A stretch of DNA of 64,000 nt from Niastella koreensis GR20-10 (GTDB lineage Bacteria; Bacteroidota; Bacteroidia; Chitinophagales; Chitinophagaceae), in the NCBI RefSeq assembly GCF_000246855.1, contig NC_016609.1:7328744-7392743 (forward strand). Direction: 5' to 3'. The notes under the pieces were generated by a model. That model was not told the origin of the DNA. It saw only the letters and a list, made by a program, of their open reading frames with translations, and did no database searches. Shown here piece after piece: positions 34,583 to 43,400 of this stretch (position 1 is the first letter of the stretch; every line of letters starts with the position of its first letter). Both the position numbers and the translations under genes were made by a program.

Positions 34583-34625
34583 AAAATTTAATTTTTATGT
34601 TGTAAATAATCAGCAAAGTTCTTCA

Positions 34626-34648
34626 TTGCAGCCGATTTTCGGACTGCT
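34626..34648 (-). repeat. Right subterminal inverted repeat of IS element
   Basis: TTGCAGC (34626-34632) and GACTGCT (34642-34648) are the reverse complements of the two blocks at 33154-33160 and 33135-33141. A 7-bp hairpin TTTCGGA/TCCGAAA (34637-34643 and 34654-34660) overlaps it. Confidence 0.5.
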
Positions 34649-34681
34649 GCTGCTCCGAAACCCTTTTACATAAAGACTTTC

Positions 34682-35146
34682 CTAAAACCACCTAAAATAC
34701 GGCCTGCTGGTAAATGGTGAAAAATGCCAGGGTATGGATAAAAAAATAATCAGCAATGCAATGGTAAACCAAATGGCCATTGTTTTAAATTTTTGCTGAT
34801 CGGTAGTTTTTCTTTTCGTTTTTGCAGAACCAATGGTCAGCAGCACGATCGCAATCAGCATCATGGTAATATGCTCCATCCCAAAGAACCGGATCTCCCG
34901 CTGGTGTACCGCCGCTTTAAAATAATTCAAAAAATACCGTACCACCGGGCTGATGAAATACAGGGTAATTCCTATCACCAATTGAACATGAGCGCTGGTA
35001 GCCGCCACCACACGGGCCGTATTATCGGCTTTTAAAAATCGCCTATGGCCTAACCAACCCCTATAGGCCCGTACAATAGCAACCAGTAAACTAATTAAAA
35101 CCAGCCAGCGAACCAGGGAATGCAGAATTAATAATGATTGATACAT
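34682..35146 (-). CDS. Small cytochrome b-like membrane protein
   Basis: A 154-residue integral membrane protein with four hydrophobic helices (about 4-24, 44-66, 88-106, 122-140). Histidines H9, H53 and H92 lie in or near the helices and could bind heme, as in small cytochrome b-like proteins of Bacteroidota. No partner is nearby. It starts 68 bases from the divergent esterase gene. Confidence 0.7.
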   Translation of the reverse strand: MYQSLLILHSLVRWLVLISLLVAIVRAYRGWLGHRRFLKADNTARVVAATSAHVQLVIGITLYFISPVVRYFLNYFKAAVHQREIRFFGMEHITMMLIAIVLLTIGSAKTKRKTTDQQKFKTMAIWFTIALLIIFLSIPWHFSPFTSRPYFRWF

Positions 35147-35214
35147 GCTACAAACAACTTTTTGGGGGTAATATCGATAATTTTGTACAACTACATTCAG
35201 CTAAACTTTGTTCA

Positions 35215-36207
35215 ATGCTAAGGAATTGCTTTGCGGTAATGTCCCTTTTTGTTACGTTGGCCGCTTACCCTCAGGCGCAACATGTAAATGCTTTTTCGCC
35301 CTATGAAGACACCTCCTATACCACCTGGAGCGCCTATGTAAATACCCGTAAGACCAATCCGGACATCCGGATAGTACCGGAACTGAAGTCAAAAGAAATA
35401 GTCGCTAAAAAAGGGATCGAGTATATCCCGGCAGGTGGCAAATATATCCGCTGGGCTAATGCTTTTTACCCCGCCGGCAAATCAAAGGAAAAATATCCTG
35501 CCATAGTGATCATTCATGGTGGTGGCTGGCGTTCAGGTTATCCCGAACAACACAATCCGCTCGCTCAACATCTGGCAGCCCGGGGTTATGTTTGTTTTAC
35601 CCCCAGTTATGCGTTGTCTACCTATCGCCAATATCCCCAGGCTATCTACGACCTCAAACGGTTTCTGCGCTGGCTGATTGAACATGCCGATAAATATCAT
35701 GTTGATACCAGTAAAATAACGGTGCTGGGTTTTTCAGCCGGTGGTGAACTGGCGGCATTTCTCTCCACTACTATTGGCGACCCCAAATTCGAAGGACCCA
35801 TTTATGATAAGAAAGGCCCAACAACAGCACCCATCCATGCCTTGGTAGATATAGACGGCACCCTGTCTTTTACCCATCCCGAAACCGGGGAAGGGGATGA
35901 CAGTAAAAAGATCTCAGCCGCTACGTACTGGCTGGGCTATTCTAAAAAAGACAGCCTGGCTTTATGGAATGAAGCCTCGCCACTTACCCATGTTGGCCCG
36001 CATACGCCTCCTACCCTGTTCATCAACAGCGGCGTGGCCAGAATGCATGCAGGCCGCGAAGTTTTCATAAAAGTGCTGAACCAATACAACATCTATTCTG
36101 AGGTAAAAACCTTTGAAAATGCTCCGCATTCTTTTTGTTTGTTCGACCCCTGGTTTCAGCCAACCGTAAACTATATTGATGATTTTTTAAAACGCGTAAA
36201 TAAATAA
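35215..36207 (+). CDS. Secreted alpha/beta-hydrolase (carbohydrate esterase type)
   Basis: A 330-residue secreted esterase, read from the ATG at 35215, which opens a signal peptide ending near AAYPQAQ; a start at 35134 would put unrelated residues before it. The oxyanion-hole motif is IIHGGGW, the nucleophile elbow GFSAGGE and the catalytic His in NAPHSFCLF. The type is that of BD-FAE/acetylxylan-esterase-like enzymes. It overlaps the pectinesterase start by one base (TAATG), so the pair is translationally coupled and probably removes acetyl and methyl groups from pectin. Confidence 0.88.
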   Translation: MLRNCFAVMSLFVTLAAYPQAQHVNAFSPYEDTSYTTWSAYVNTRKTNPDIRIVPELKSKEIVAKKGIEYIPAGGKYIRWANAFYPAGKSKEKYPAIVIIHGGGWRSGYPEQHNPLAQHLAARGYVCFTPSYALSTYRQYPQAIYDLKRFLRWLIEHADKYHVDTSKITVLGFSAGGELAAFLSTTIGDPKFEGPIYDKKGPTTAPIHALVDIDGTLSFTHPETGEGDDSKKISAATYWLGYSKKDSLALWNEASPLTHVGPHTPPTLFINSGVARMHAGREVFIKVLNQYNIYSEVKTFENAPHSFCLFDPWFQPTVNYIDDFLKRVNK

Positions 36208-37235
36208 TGAAACAGCTTGCTTTCCTGCTTGCCGTCGCTTGTATAGGCTTTACCACTGTACAGGCACAAACCGCCAACCCGCAACAATACAAATATGTTT
36301 TTACCGTGGCCAAAGACGGCACCGGCGATTACAAATACATCCAGGACGCCATCGACGCCATGCGGGTATATCCCCTGGCGCCTATTACGCTTTATATAAA
36401 GAACGGGGTGTACAATGAAAAAATTGAACTGCCTGCCAGCAATACCGATGTAACCTTTATTGGCGAAAGCGTTGATAAAACCATTATTGTTTTCAACGAT
36501 TACTCAGGCCGTGGCAAGCTCACCACCTTCACTTCCTATACGGCCAAGATCTGCGGCAACCGTTTCAGGGCCGAAAACCTTACCTTTTCCAATTCTGCCG
36601 GTCCTGTTGGCCAGGCAGTAGCCCTGCATGTGGAAGCCGATAATGCGATGTTTGTAAACTGCCGCTTTCTCGGCAACCAGGATACCATTTTTACCGGGGG
36701 AGAAACATCCCGCCAGCTGTTTGTAAACTGCTACATCGAGGGCACCACCGATTTCATTTTCGGCCCGGCCACGGTTGTTTTTCAGGGTTGTGAGATCCAC
36801 AGTAAAACCAATTCATTTGTTACCGCCGCCAGCACCACCCAGGGTAAAAAGTTCGGGTATGTGTTCCTGGATTGTAAACTCACGGCAGACACCAGCGTTC
36901 ATAAAGTATTTCTGGGCCGTCCCTGGCGGGCAAATGCGAAGACGGTTTATTTGCGTTGCATCATGGGCAACCATATAGTGCCCGAAGGCTGGAACAACTG
37001 GAGCAATCCTGCCAATGAGCAAACTACGTTTTATGCGGAATACAAGTGCAGCGGTGCCGGCGCCTACATCGCCAACCGCGCCAAATGGAGCCACCAGCTT
37101 ACCGACAAAGAAGCGGCCAATTATACCCTGAACACTATTTTCAACAATGAAGGGGCCGCTTTACCGGTAAATGCAAAATGGTACCAGGAGCAGGGAACAC
37201 GGGCGTTTCAATGGCCGGGAAAGGCAGAGAAATGA
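36207..37235 (+). CDS. Pectinesterase (CE8)
   Basis: A 342-residue secreted pectin methylesterase with signal peptide (cleavage after VQA, residue 20) and the right-handed beta-helix of family CE8. All key residues of the plant enzyme have counterparts: Q136 (VGQAVAL), Q158 and D159 (GNQDTIF), D182 (GTTDFIFG), R238 and W240 (LGRPWRA). It removes methyl esters from homogalacturonan in the periplasm or outside. It is coupled to the esterase upstream. Confidence 0.95.
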   Translation: MKQLAFLLAVACIGFTTVQAQTANPQQYKYVFTVAKDGTGDYKYIQDAIDAMRVYPLAPITLYIKNGVYNEKIELPASNTDVTFIGESVDKTIIVFNDYSGRGKLTTFTSYTAKICGNRFRAENLTFSNSAGPVGQAVALHVEADNAMFVNCRFLGNQDTIFTGGETSRQLFVNCYIEGTTDFIFGPATVVFQGCEIHSKTNSFVTAASTTQGKKFGYVFLDCKLTADTSVHKVFLGRPWRANAKTVYLRCIMGNHIVPEGWNNWSNPANEQTTFYAEYKCSGAGAYIANRAKWSHQLTDKEAANYTLNTIFNNEGAALPVNAKWYQEQGTRAFQWPGKAEK

Positions 37236-37495
37236 GGAATAAAAAATGAAGAACAGAGAAACGAGAAAGGGAAGAAGAAAGCAAGCTATTTTGAATTAAA
37301 TAAAATGTCCGGATCGTTTAACGCAAACCACTTTCCGTCTACCCTTTGCCCTCTGCCCTGATGTGGAGCGAGTTCCACAGTTTAAACAGCCATTCTACAG
37401 TTGCAGCGGAATGAACCTGCCAAACCGAAAGGATTCAGGAGGTATAACCTTTGTACTATAACCAAAACCTATTGTGCATCTATGAATATGTGTGT

Positions 37496-37678
37496 ATGAA
37501 AGAAATCACGACGTCAGAGTATCTTATGAATCTGCATAAACAGTATATGGCCGAGGTAGGAAAGTTCCTAAAGGCATTAAAAGATAACGCTCCCCGCAAT
37601 GAGCTGGTCCTGATAAGAATGAATGTAAAAAAGCTGCTCGCCGAAATCAGAAGATACCCTTTACCCGGTACTAAGTAG
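37496..37678 (+). CDS. Small hypothetical protein
   Basis: A 60-residue soluble, basic, helical protein from the ATG at 37496 (MKEITTSEYLMNLHKQYMAE). An in-frame earlier start at 37451 adds 15 unlikely residues. No family is recognised. The preceding gap (37236-37495) has low-complexity tgccc-type sequence and nothing else I can name. Confidence 0.5.
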   Translation: MKEITTSEYLMNLHKQYMAEVGKFLKALKDNAPRNELVLIRMNVKKLLAEIRRYPLPGTK

Positions 37679-37800
37679 TTACCTTTAAATTCCCCAGTTT
37701 CATCCTCAATTCCACAAAATCAGCACGTTACAGGCTGGCCCAAAATTTTTATCATAGTAATAAAGAGATCCTGACCCTTGTAATTTTTAATTTTTATACT

Positions 37801-38190
37801 ATGGAAAATCATCAATCAACAATAGCTTTAGTGGACGACCATGCCTTGTTACGCAAAGCCGTGAACTACCGGTTAACCAGCATGGGATATAACGTTGTAA
37901 TGGAAGCCGAAAATGGCCAGCAGTTCCTCGACAAACTCGAAAAGAAAGAATCTCCCTCACCTGATCTCTGCCTGCTCGACATAAATATGCCTGTATTAAA
38001 TGGGTTTGAAACAGCCGCCCAGTTAAAGAAAAAATGGCCTGCTATAAAGATCATTTTCCTTTCCATGAATGATGGAACCGGCTTTAAGAACAAGGCAAAG
38101 GAATTAGGCGCTGATGGCTATATCTGTAAAGACGCCTCTTCTGAAGAATTTAATAAAGTACTGTATATGTTACTGCCACCTGCAGTGTAG
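37801..38190 (+). CDS. Stand-alone response-regulator receiver protein
   Basis: A 129-residue single-domain receiver. The acidic pocket D12/D13 (LVDDH), phospho-acceptor D60 (LLDINMP), S88 and K110 (YICKDAS) are all present. There is no output domain, so it must act by protein contact, for instance in a phosphorelay; no histidine kinase gene is nearby. The segment 37748-37760 upstream matches a stretch upstream of the GlxA-type gene. Its stop abuts that of the convergent GNAT gene. Confidence 0.93.
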   Translation: MENHQSTIALVDDHALLRKAVNYRLTSMGYNVVMEAENGQQFLDKLEKKESPSPDLCLLDINMPVLNGFETAAQLKKKWPAIKIIFLSMNDGTGFKNKAKELGADGYICKDASSEEFNKVLYMLLPPAV

Positions 38191-38700
38191 TTATCTTACA
38201 ATCAGCCACTCAAAATAAATGTGAGGCACCGTTTTATAAAGAATATGGCCCATTTGGGTGAAGCCACATTTTTCATAAAACCCACCCGCTCCGGCTACGC
38301 CTTCATAGGCATCGAGCCGTAAAGAATCGCCGGCCAGCGCAGTGGCCATTTTTTTTGCCTCCTCTATTAATGCCCGGCCCACGCCAATTCGCTGATAACC
38401 GGGGCGTACCGCCATATCAACCAGGTAAACGGGGCGGGGAACCGGCGTAAAATAGGCAGGGTCAATTACCCATGGCCGCGATGAAGTTAACCGCAGCGAG
38501 CCTATTACTTCCCCACCATTTTTGGCCACCAGCACCTTTGCTTTACTCATTCCATTCAACACGCCTTTTGCACTGGCAATTGCACTCCAATGCCCATGGC
38601 CATGTTTGGCCGTAAGGTCGTAAGCCGCCTCGCTGATCACATTGGCAATCGCCGCAGCATCTTCTGGTGTTGCCAGCGCTATTGATACGTTTATATTCAC
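38191..38700 (-). CDS. GNAT family acetyltransferase
   Basis: A 169-residue GNAT enzyme with the acetyl-CoA motif A, VRPGYQRIGVGRALIEEA, and a following DAYEGVAGAGGFYEKCGF segment typical of N-acetyltransferases. The acceptor is unknown. The start is GTG at 38700; no earlier or nearby ATG is available. It is convergent with the receiver gene without any gap. Confidence 0.88.
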   Translation of the reverse strand: MNINVSIALATPEDAAAIANVISEAAYDLTAKHGHGHWSAIASAKGVLNGMSKAKVLVAKNGGEVIGSLRLTSSRPWVIDPAYFTPVPRPVYLVDMAVRPGYQRIGVGRALIEEAKKMATALAGDSLRLDAYEGVAGAGGFYEKCGFTQMGHILYKTVPHIYFEWLIVR

Positions 38701-38760
38701 CTGTTAAATTTACGCAATCTGCCGTTACTGATTCTATAACACATTGCGGCTTTTGTTTTT

Positions 38761-39291
38761 ATGGCATTACTCAATTACTTAAATTACAACAAAATACTGC
38801 GAATGCCGCCTAACGATTCATATAAAATACTGGTCAATGGGTTCACTTTCCATTTTACTCCTGCCGATCTGGGATCCCTTGACCTGGTAGCGATCTCGCC
38901 CACTGAATTTAATGGCATCAGAGCTCACCAGTCAATAAACGCCCGGCTGCTGGCTGCAGACGAACTCAACAAAACCTTTACTATTGAAACCAGTGGTGAA
39001 ACCTTTGAAGTGGTTATCAAAAACGCCCTCGATCAAAAGCTGGAACAAATGGGTTTTGGCACTGCAACCAGCAAACAGATAAAACAAATAAAGGCGCCCA
39101 TGCCCGGACTGGTGCTGAACATCGACGTAACCGATGGCCAATCGGTAAAAGAAGGCGATCGCCTGGTGATCCTGGAAGCCATGAAAATGGAGAACAGCAT
39201 TTTGATCCATGCCGATGCCATTATTAAAAAAGTACTGGTTAAAGCCGGACAGGCAGTAGAAAAGAACCAGGTGCTTATAGAACTGGAATAA
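38761..39291 (+). CDS. Biotin carboxyl carrier protein of acyl-CoA carboxylase
   Basis: A 176-residue carrier protein. The C-terminal biotinyl domain (about 108-176) has the biotin-accepting lysine K142 in LEAMKMEN. The N-terminal part is a small beta-rich linker domain. An alternative ATG at 38803 would drop 14 residues; neither start has a strong ribosome-binding site. First gene of a three-gene operon; the biotin carboxylase follows after 24 bases. Confidence 0.9.
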   Translation: MALLNYLNYNKILRMPPNDSYKILVNGFTFHFTPADLGSLDLVAISPTEFNGIRAHQSINARLLAADELNKTFTIETSGETFEVVIKNALDQKLEQMGFGTATSKQIKQIKAPMPGLVLNIDVTDGQSVKEGDRLVILEAMKMENSILIHADAIIKKVLVKAGQAVEKNQVLIELE

Positions 39292-39315
39292 CATTCATTA
39301 ACAGAACAAGGAACG

Positions 39316-40782
39316 ATGCAAAAAATACTAGTGGCCAACCGTGGCGAAATTGCTTTGCGCATTATGCGCACCATCCGCCGGATGGGCATTAAATCGGTGG
39401 CGGTGTATTCTGAAGCCGACAGACATGCCCCGCATGTACTGTATGGCGACGAAGCCGTTTGCCTTGGCCCTGCGCCCTCCAACCAGAGTTACCTCAATGG
39501 CGACGCCATCATTGCCTTTGCCAAACAATTGGGGGTAGATGGCATACATCCCGGTTATGGCTTCCTGAGCGAGAACGCCAATTTTGCCAAAAAGGTAGAA
39601 GAAGCAGGTATCACATTCATTGGGCCCGGTCATGAAGCCATGCGCATTATGGGCTCTAAACTCGCAGCCAAGGAATGTGTAAAGCAATACGATATTCCCA
39701 TGGTGCCGGGTATTGATAAAGCCATCGACAATATTGGGGTTGCCAAAAAGATTGCTGCGGAAGTCGGCTATCCCATTCTTATTAAAGCTTCGGCTGGCGG
39801 GGGTGGTAAGGGGATGCGCGTAGCTGCCCGGGAGAGCGAACTGGAAGAACAAATGGAAAGAGCTACCAGTGAAGCACTGTCGTCCTTTGGCGATGGATCG
39901 GTATTTATTGAAAAATATGTAAGCTCGCCCCGTCATATTGAAATACAGGTGCTGGCCGATAATTATGGCAATACCGTTCATTTGTTTGAACGCGAATGCA
40001 GCATCCAACGGCGCCATCAGAAGGTAGTGGAAGAATCGCCCTCTTCTGTTTTAACACCTGAGATCAGGCAAAAAATGGGCGAAGCCGCCGTGATGGTTGC
40101 CAAATCGTGCAACTACCGCAGCACCGGCACCGTAGAGTTTTTGCTGGATGAACAACTGAATTTTTATTTCCTGGAAATGAACACGCGGCTGCAGGTTGAA
40201 CACCCGGTCACGGAGATGATTACCGGCATTGACCTGGTGGAAGAGCAAATAAATATTGCGCGGGGCGAAAAACTCCGGTTCCGGCAGGATGATCTTACCA
40301 TTAATGGCCATGCGCTGGAATTACGCGTGTATGCCGAAGATCCTTTACATGATTTTTTACCGGCTACCGGAACGCTTACCAAATACCAGCCGCCAAAAGG
40401 CGAAGGCGTTCGGGTAGATGATGGCTATACCGAAGGAATGGCCATCCCCGTCTATTACGACCCCATGATCGCCAAACTGATAACCCATGGGCGCAACCGC
40501 ACCGAGGCTATTCAAAAAATGAAAGCGGCCATTGCCGGTTATACTATTGAAGGCGTAGAAACCACTTTACCCTTTGGCAATTTTGTAATGGACCATGAAG
40601 CATTCCTTACCGGCCGGTTCGACACCCAATTTGTTCAAAAATATTACACGCCCGAAAAACTGCTGGCCCAACAAAAAAGCAAGGCTGAGTTAGCCGCGCT
40701 GATAGCCCTGCATTACTGGCTGCAGAAACAAAAAGAAGTAAAGGCTGTTGAATCAACGCCTACCAATTGGATAAAACGGTAA
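39316..40782 (+). CDS. Biotin carboxylase subunit (AccC/PccA type)
   Basis: A 488-residue biotin carboxylase with the biotin-carboxylase N-terminal fold ([17 protein letters not shown]), an ATP-grasp domain (glycine-rich [41 protein letters not shown]) and the C-terminal domain ([12 protein letters not shown]). It carboxylates the biotin of the carrier encoded upstream, using ATP and bicarbonate. It is slightly longer than E. coli AccC by a C-terminal extension. It ends 20 bases before the carboxyltransferase gene. Confidence 0.95.
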   Translation: MQKILVANRGEIALRIMRTIRRMGIKSVAVYSEADRHAPHVLYGDEAVCLGPAPSNQSYLNGDAIIAFAKQLGVDGIHPGYGFLSENANFAKKVEEAGITFIGPGHEAMRIMGSKLAAKECVKQYDIPMVPGIDKAIDNIGVAKKIAAEVGYPILIKASAGGGGKGMRVAARESELEEQMERATSEALSSFGDGSVFIEKYVSSPRHIEIQVLADNYGNTVHLFERECSIQRRHQKVVEESPSSVLTPEIRQKMGEAAVMVAKSCNYRSTGTVEFLLDEQLNFYFLEMNTRLQVEHPVTEMITGIDLVEEQINIARGEKLRFRQDDLTINGHALELRVYAEDPLHDFLPATGTLTKYQPPKGEGVRVDDGYTEGMAIPVYYDPMIAKLITHGRNRTEAIQKMKAAIAGYTIEGVETTLPFGNFVMDHEAFLTGRFDTQFVQKYYTPEKLLAQQKSKAELAALIALHYWLQKQKEVKAVESTPTNWIKR

Positions 40783-40802
40783 TAACCTGTAAAAGCTCCC
40801 TG

Positions 40803-42347
40803 ATGAAAAAAAACAAAACGGAAATATTAAAGCAAAAGATAGAGAAAGGTAAACTGGGTGGTGGTACGCATAGAAATGAAGCACAGCATAAAAAAGGAAA
40901 ATTAACCGCCCGCGAACGCATAACGCTGTTAATGGATCCCGGATCGTTTGAAGAAATTGGCGCCCTGGTGTTGCACCGTACCAAGGACTTTGGCATGGAT
41001 AGCCAGCAGTTTTATGGCGATGGCGTAATCACCGGGTATGGCACCATCAACGGCCGCCTGGTGTATGTGTTTGCGCAGGACTTTACCGTTTTTGGCGGTG
41101 CGCTGTCCGAAACGCATGCCGAAAAGATCTGCAAGGTGATGGACCTGGCCATGAAAACCGGCGCGCCCATGATCGGGTTAAATGATTCTGGCGGCGCCCG
41201 CATCCAGGAGGGTGTAAGATCGTTAGGCGGCTATGCCGATATCTTTTACCGCAATGTATTGGCGTCGGGCGTAATACCACAAATCTCAGCTATAATGGGG
41301 CCCTGCGCTGGTGGCGCGGTTTATTCACCCGCCATGACCGACTTTACCCTGATGGTGGAAAATACCAGTTATATGTTTGTAACAGGCCCCAATGTGGTAA
41401 AGACAGTTACCAATGAAGAGGTGAGCCCGGAAGAATTAGGCGGCGCCTCCGCCCATAGCACTAAATCGGGTGTTACCCACCTTACGGCCGCCAACGATAT
41501 GGAGTGTATAGCCGAAGTAAAAAAACTGTTGAGCTATCTTCCCCAGAACTGTGAAGACACCACACCAAAGATACCTTACACCCTGGGCGATGAATCGCGG
41601 CCTGCACTGGAAACCATCGTTCCCGAAAGTAATAACCAGCCATACGATATGCGGGCGGTAATAGAAGGCATTTGTGACGACGCTTCCTTTTTTGAAATAC
41701 ATGCCGACTATGCCACCAACATCGTGATCGGGTTTGCACGGCTGGCAGGCAGAAGCATTGGCATTGTAGCCAATCAACCTATAAGCCTGGCCGGTGTACT
41801 GGACATTGACAGCTCAAAAAAAGCAGCGCGGTTCACCCGCTTTTGCGATTGTTTTAATATTCCCTTACTGGTGCTGGTTGATGTACCGGGCTTTTTACCG
41901 GGCACCGACCAGGAATGGCATGGCATTATTACCAATGGCGCCAAACTATTGTATGCCTTCAGCGAGGCGACGGTTCCCCGGGTTACCGTTATCACGCGCA
42001 AAGCATATGGCGGTGCATATGATGTAATGAATTCAAAACACATCGGAGCAGACATCAACTATGCCTGGCCTACAGCAGAAATTGCTGTAATGGGCGCCAA
42101 GGGCGCCAGTGAGATCATTTTTAAGAAAGAAATTTCAGAAGCCGCAGACCCGGCCCAAAAGCTGGCTGAGAAAGAAGCTGAGTATGCAGAAAAATTCGCC
42201 ACGCCATACCTGGCAGCCGAAAGAGGTTTTGTTGATGAAGTGATAGAACCAAAATATACCCGCGCCAAACTGATAAAAGCATTTGCCATGCTGGAAAACA
42301 AAGTGGCTAAACTGCCTAAGAAGAAGCATGGGAATATACCGTTGTAG
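40803..42347 (+). CDS. Acyl-CoA carboxylase carboxyltransferase (beta) subunit
   Basis: A 514-residue carboxyltransferase with two crotonase-like halves. [16 protein letters not shown] and [15 protein letters not shown] form the first acyl-CoA/biotin site, and [12 protein letters not shown] with [12 protein letters not shown] the second. The start is the ATG at 40803; an in-frame TTG at 40767 lies inside the previous gene. The single-chain form is typical of propionyl-CoA or methylcrotonyl-CoA carboxylases; propionyl-CoA is the likeliest substrate but cannot be proven here. Confidence 0.94.
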   Translation: MKKNKTEILKQKIEKGKLGGGTHRNEAQHKKGKLTARERITLLMDPGSFEEIGALVLHRTKDFGMDSQQFYGDGVITGYGTINGRLVYVFAQDFTVFGGALSETHAEKICKVMDLAMKTGAPMIGLNDSGGARIQEGVRSLGGYADIFYRNVLASGVIPQISAIMGPCAGGAVYSPAMTDFTLMVENTSYMFVTGPNVVKTVTNEEVSPEELGGASAHSTKSGVTHLTAANDMECIAEVKKLLSYLPQNCEDTTPKIPYTLGDESRPALETIVPESNNQPYDMRAVIEGICDDASFFEIHADYATNIVIGFARLAGRSIGIVANQPISLAGVLDIDSSKKAARFTRFCDCFNIPLLVLVDVPGFLPGTDQEWHGIITNGAKLLYAFSEATVPRVTVITRKAYGGAYDVMNSKHIGADINYAWPTAEIAVMGAKGASEIIFKKEISEAADPAQKLAEKEAEYAEKFATPYLAAERGFVDEVIEPKYTRAKLIKAFAMLENKVAKLPKKKHGNIPL

Positions 42348-42403
42348 GGTGGGAATTATTTCCGCCCAATCATTAAACCCGGTTTAACCCCGCCCTGTAT
42401 AAT

Positions 42404-42435
42404 GTATATAAAAACGGGGAACAATACGTTCCCCG
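42404..42435 (-). terminator. Intrinsic terminator of the SnoaL/ABM gene
   Basis: CGGGGAAC (42415-42422) and GTTCCCCG (42428-42435) form an 8-bp stem with a 5-base loop. On the minus strand the stem is followed by TTTTTATAT, so it ends transcription of the gene at 42458-43321. The convergent carboxylase operon may use the stem as well. Confidence 0.85.
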
Positions 42436-42457
42436 CTAAAAGACCTGATACATTATA

Positions 42458-43321
42458 TTAATTCTGCGATTGTGTATATATGCCACGATCTATCGTAATA
42501 TTCAATCTTTTGAACATGGCCTGGGCATCGAAACCCTGCTTTTTATATTCCGCCTGTACCGCTTCTTTAGCATTGTTCAATGCCTCACTGTTTTGCCACA
42601 AAGCTACTGTTACCAGAATTAAATTCCCTTCACTGTCATGATATTCATAAGCAGCATCTTCAATAAAACCAGGCAACGTTTTTATAAAGTTCCTGTTTAT
42701 GTGCACTCTTTCCTGAAATTCATTGACAGCAGCCGCCGGTACAAAGAATTTATCAATAAAGTTAACCTGTCCATTATGCGCCTTTTTATTGTACAACACA
42801 TTTACATCTGTGGGCAACACTTCCAATGCCTGTAAAAAACTTAACCGGTCTGTTAACACCTGGGCGCTTATTAATTTACCATCTTTCACGGTCATTACAC
42901 TCATACCTTCATTGGTGATTGTTTTGTTTGAACCTGCCAGGTTGAACCAGGGAGCTGCCTGTGTTCCCTGCCATTTCCAGTGCAGCGCTACCTTATCTCC
43001 ATCGCCAACCAGGTCAACAATATTCCATTGAATATCGGGAAAAGATTTTATCAATGGGAGCACAGGTGCTGCAAAAGCAGCGCCGCCTTTTTTATCCTGT
43101 AATCCGGTAAACTCTGCCGATACCAGTTCATTTACCAGCTCGAAGTTGCGCTTGTTCAAACCCTGCTCAAATAATTGTCGTACTACTTCTTTGTTTTGTT
43201 GTATCGTGTTCATAACTATCTCCTTTTTATTATTTTTTATATTAGTTGTTGCCTGCGCGTTTATGATGCCCGGAGCCATCAGCAGGCTTAACAGAAATAC
43301 TTTTGGTGGTAGTGACCTCAT
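42458..43321 (-). CDS. Secreted SnoaL-like / monooxygenase-like two-domain protein
   Basis: A 287-residue protein with signal peptide (cleavage near IINAQ, residue 23). Residues about 42-165 form an NTF2/SnoaL-like ester-cyclase domain (VVRQLFEQGLNKRNFELVNELV, ALHWKWQGTQ). Residues about 185-280 resemble an antibiotic-biosynthesis-monooxygenase (ABM) type ferredoxin-like domain. Neither has an assignable substrate. An internal ATG at residue 37 (MNTIQQNKEV) could start a cytosolic form, but the signal peptide is convincing. It has its own terminator. Confidence 0.75.
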   Translation of the reverse strand: MRSLPPKVFLLSLLMAPGIINAQATTNIKNNKKEIVMNTIQQNKEVVRQLFEQGLNKRNFELVNELVSAEFTGLQDKKGGAAFAAPVLPLIKSFPDIQWNIVDLVGDGDKVALHWKWQGTQAAPWFNLAGSNKTITNEGMSVMTVKDGKLISAQVLTDRLSFLQALEVLPTDVNVLYNKKAHNGQVNFIDKFFVPAAAVNEFQERVHINRNFIKTLPGFIEDAAYEYHDSEGNLILVTVALWQNSEALNNAKEAVQAEYKKQGFDAQAMFKRLNITIDRGIYTQSQN

Positions 43322-43400
43322 TGGTATTTGTTTAACACAAAACTACCATACCCAAAAGGTGGAGAATTGTAAAAAATCATTGATTTTATAAAAGGGAACG

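Larger units (their letters stand above)
33135..34648 (-). mobile_element. IS110-superfamily (IS1111-like) insertion sequence
   Basis: The element has one DEDD transposase gene, about 350 bases of non-coding sequence downstream of it, and candidate subterminal inverted repeats at 33135-33160 and 34626-34648. Subterminal inverted repeats and a long region after the gene are features of the IS1111 group within IS110. The exact ends cannot be fixed from one copy; the right end must lie before 34682. No target duplication is seen, as expected for this family. Confidence 0.65.

Noticed and set aside
34637-34660. Hairpin TTTCGGA/TCCGAAA as the bridge RNA of the IS element
   Set aside because: A single short stem before the transposase start; the larger structured region after the gene fits the IS1111-type layout better. 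It may only be an end structure.
39328-40017. 229-residue minus-strand gene inside the biotin carboxylase gene
   Set aside because: Antisense to a highly conserved enzyme; no motif or control signals of its own.
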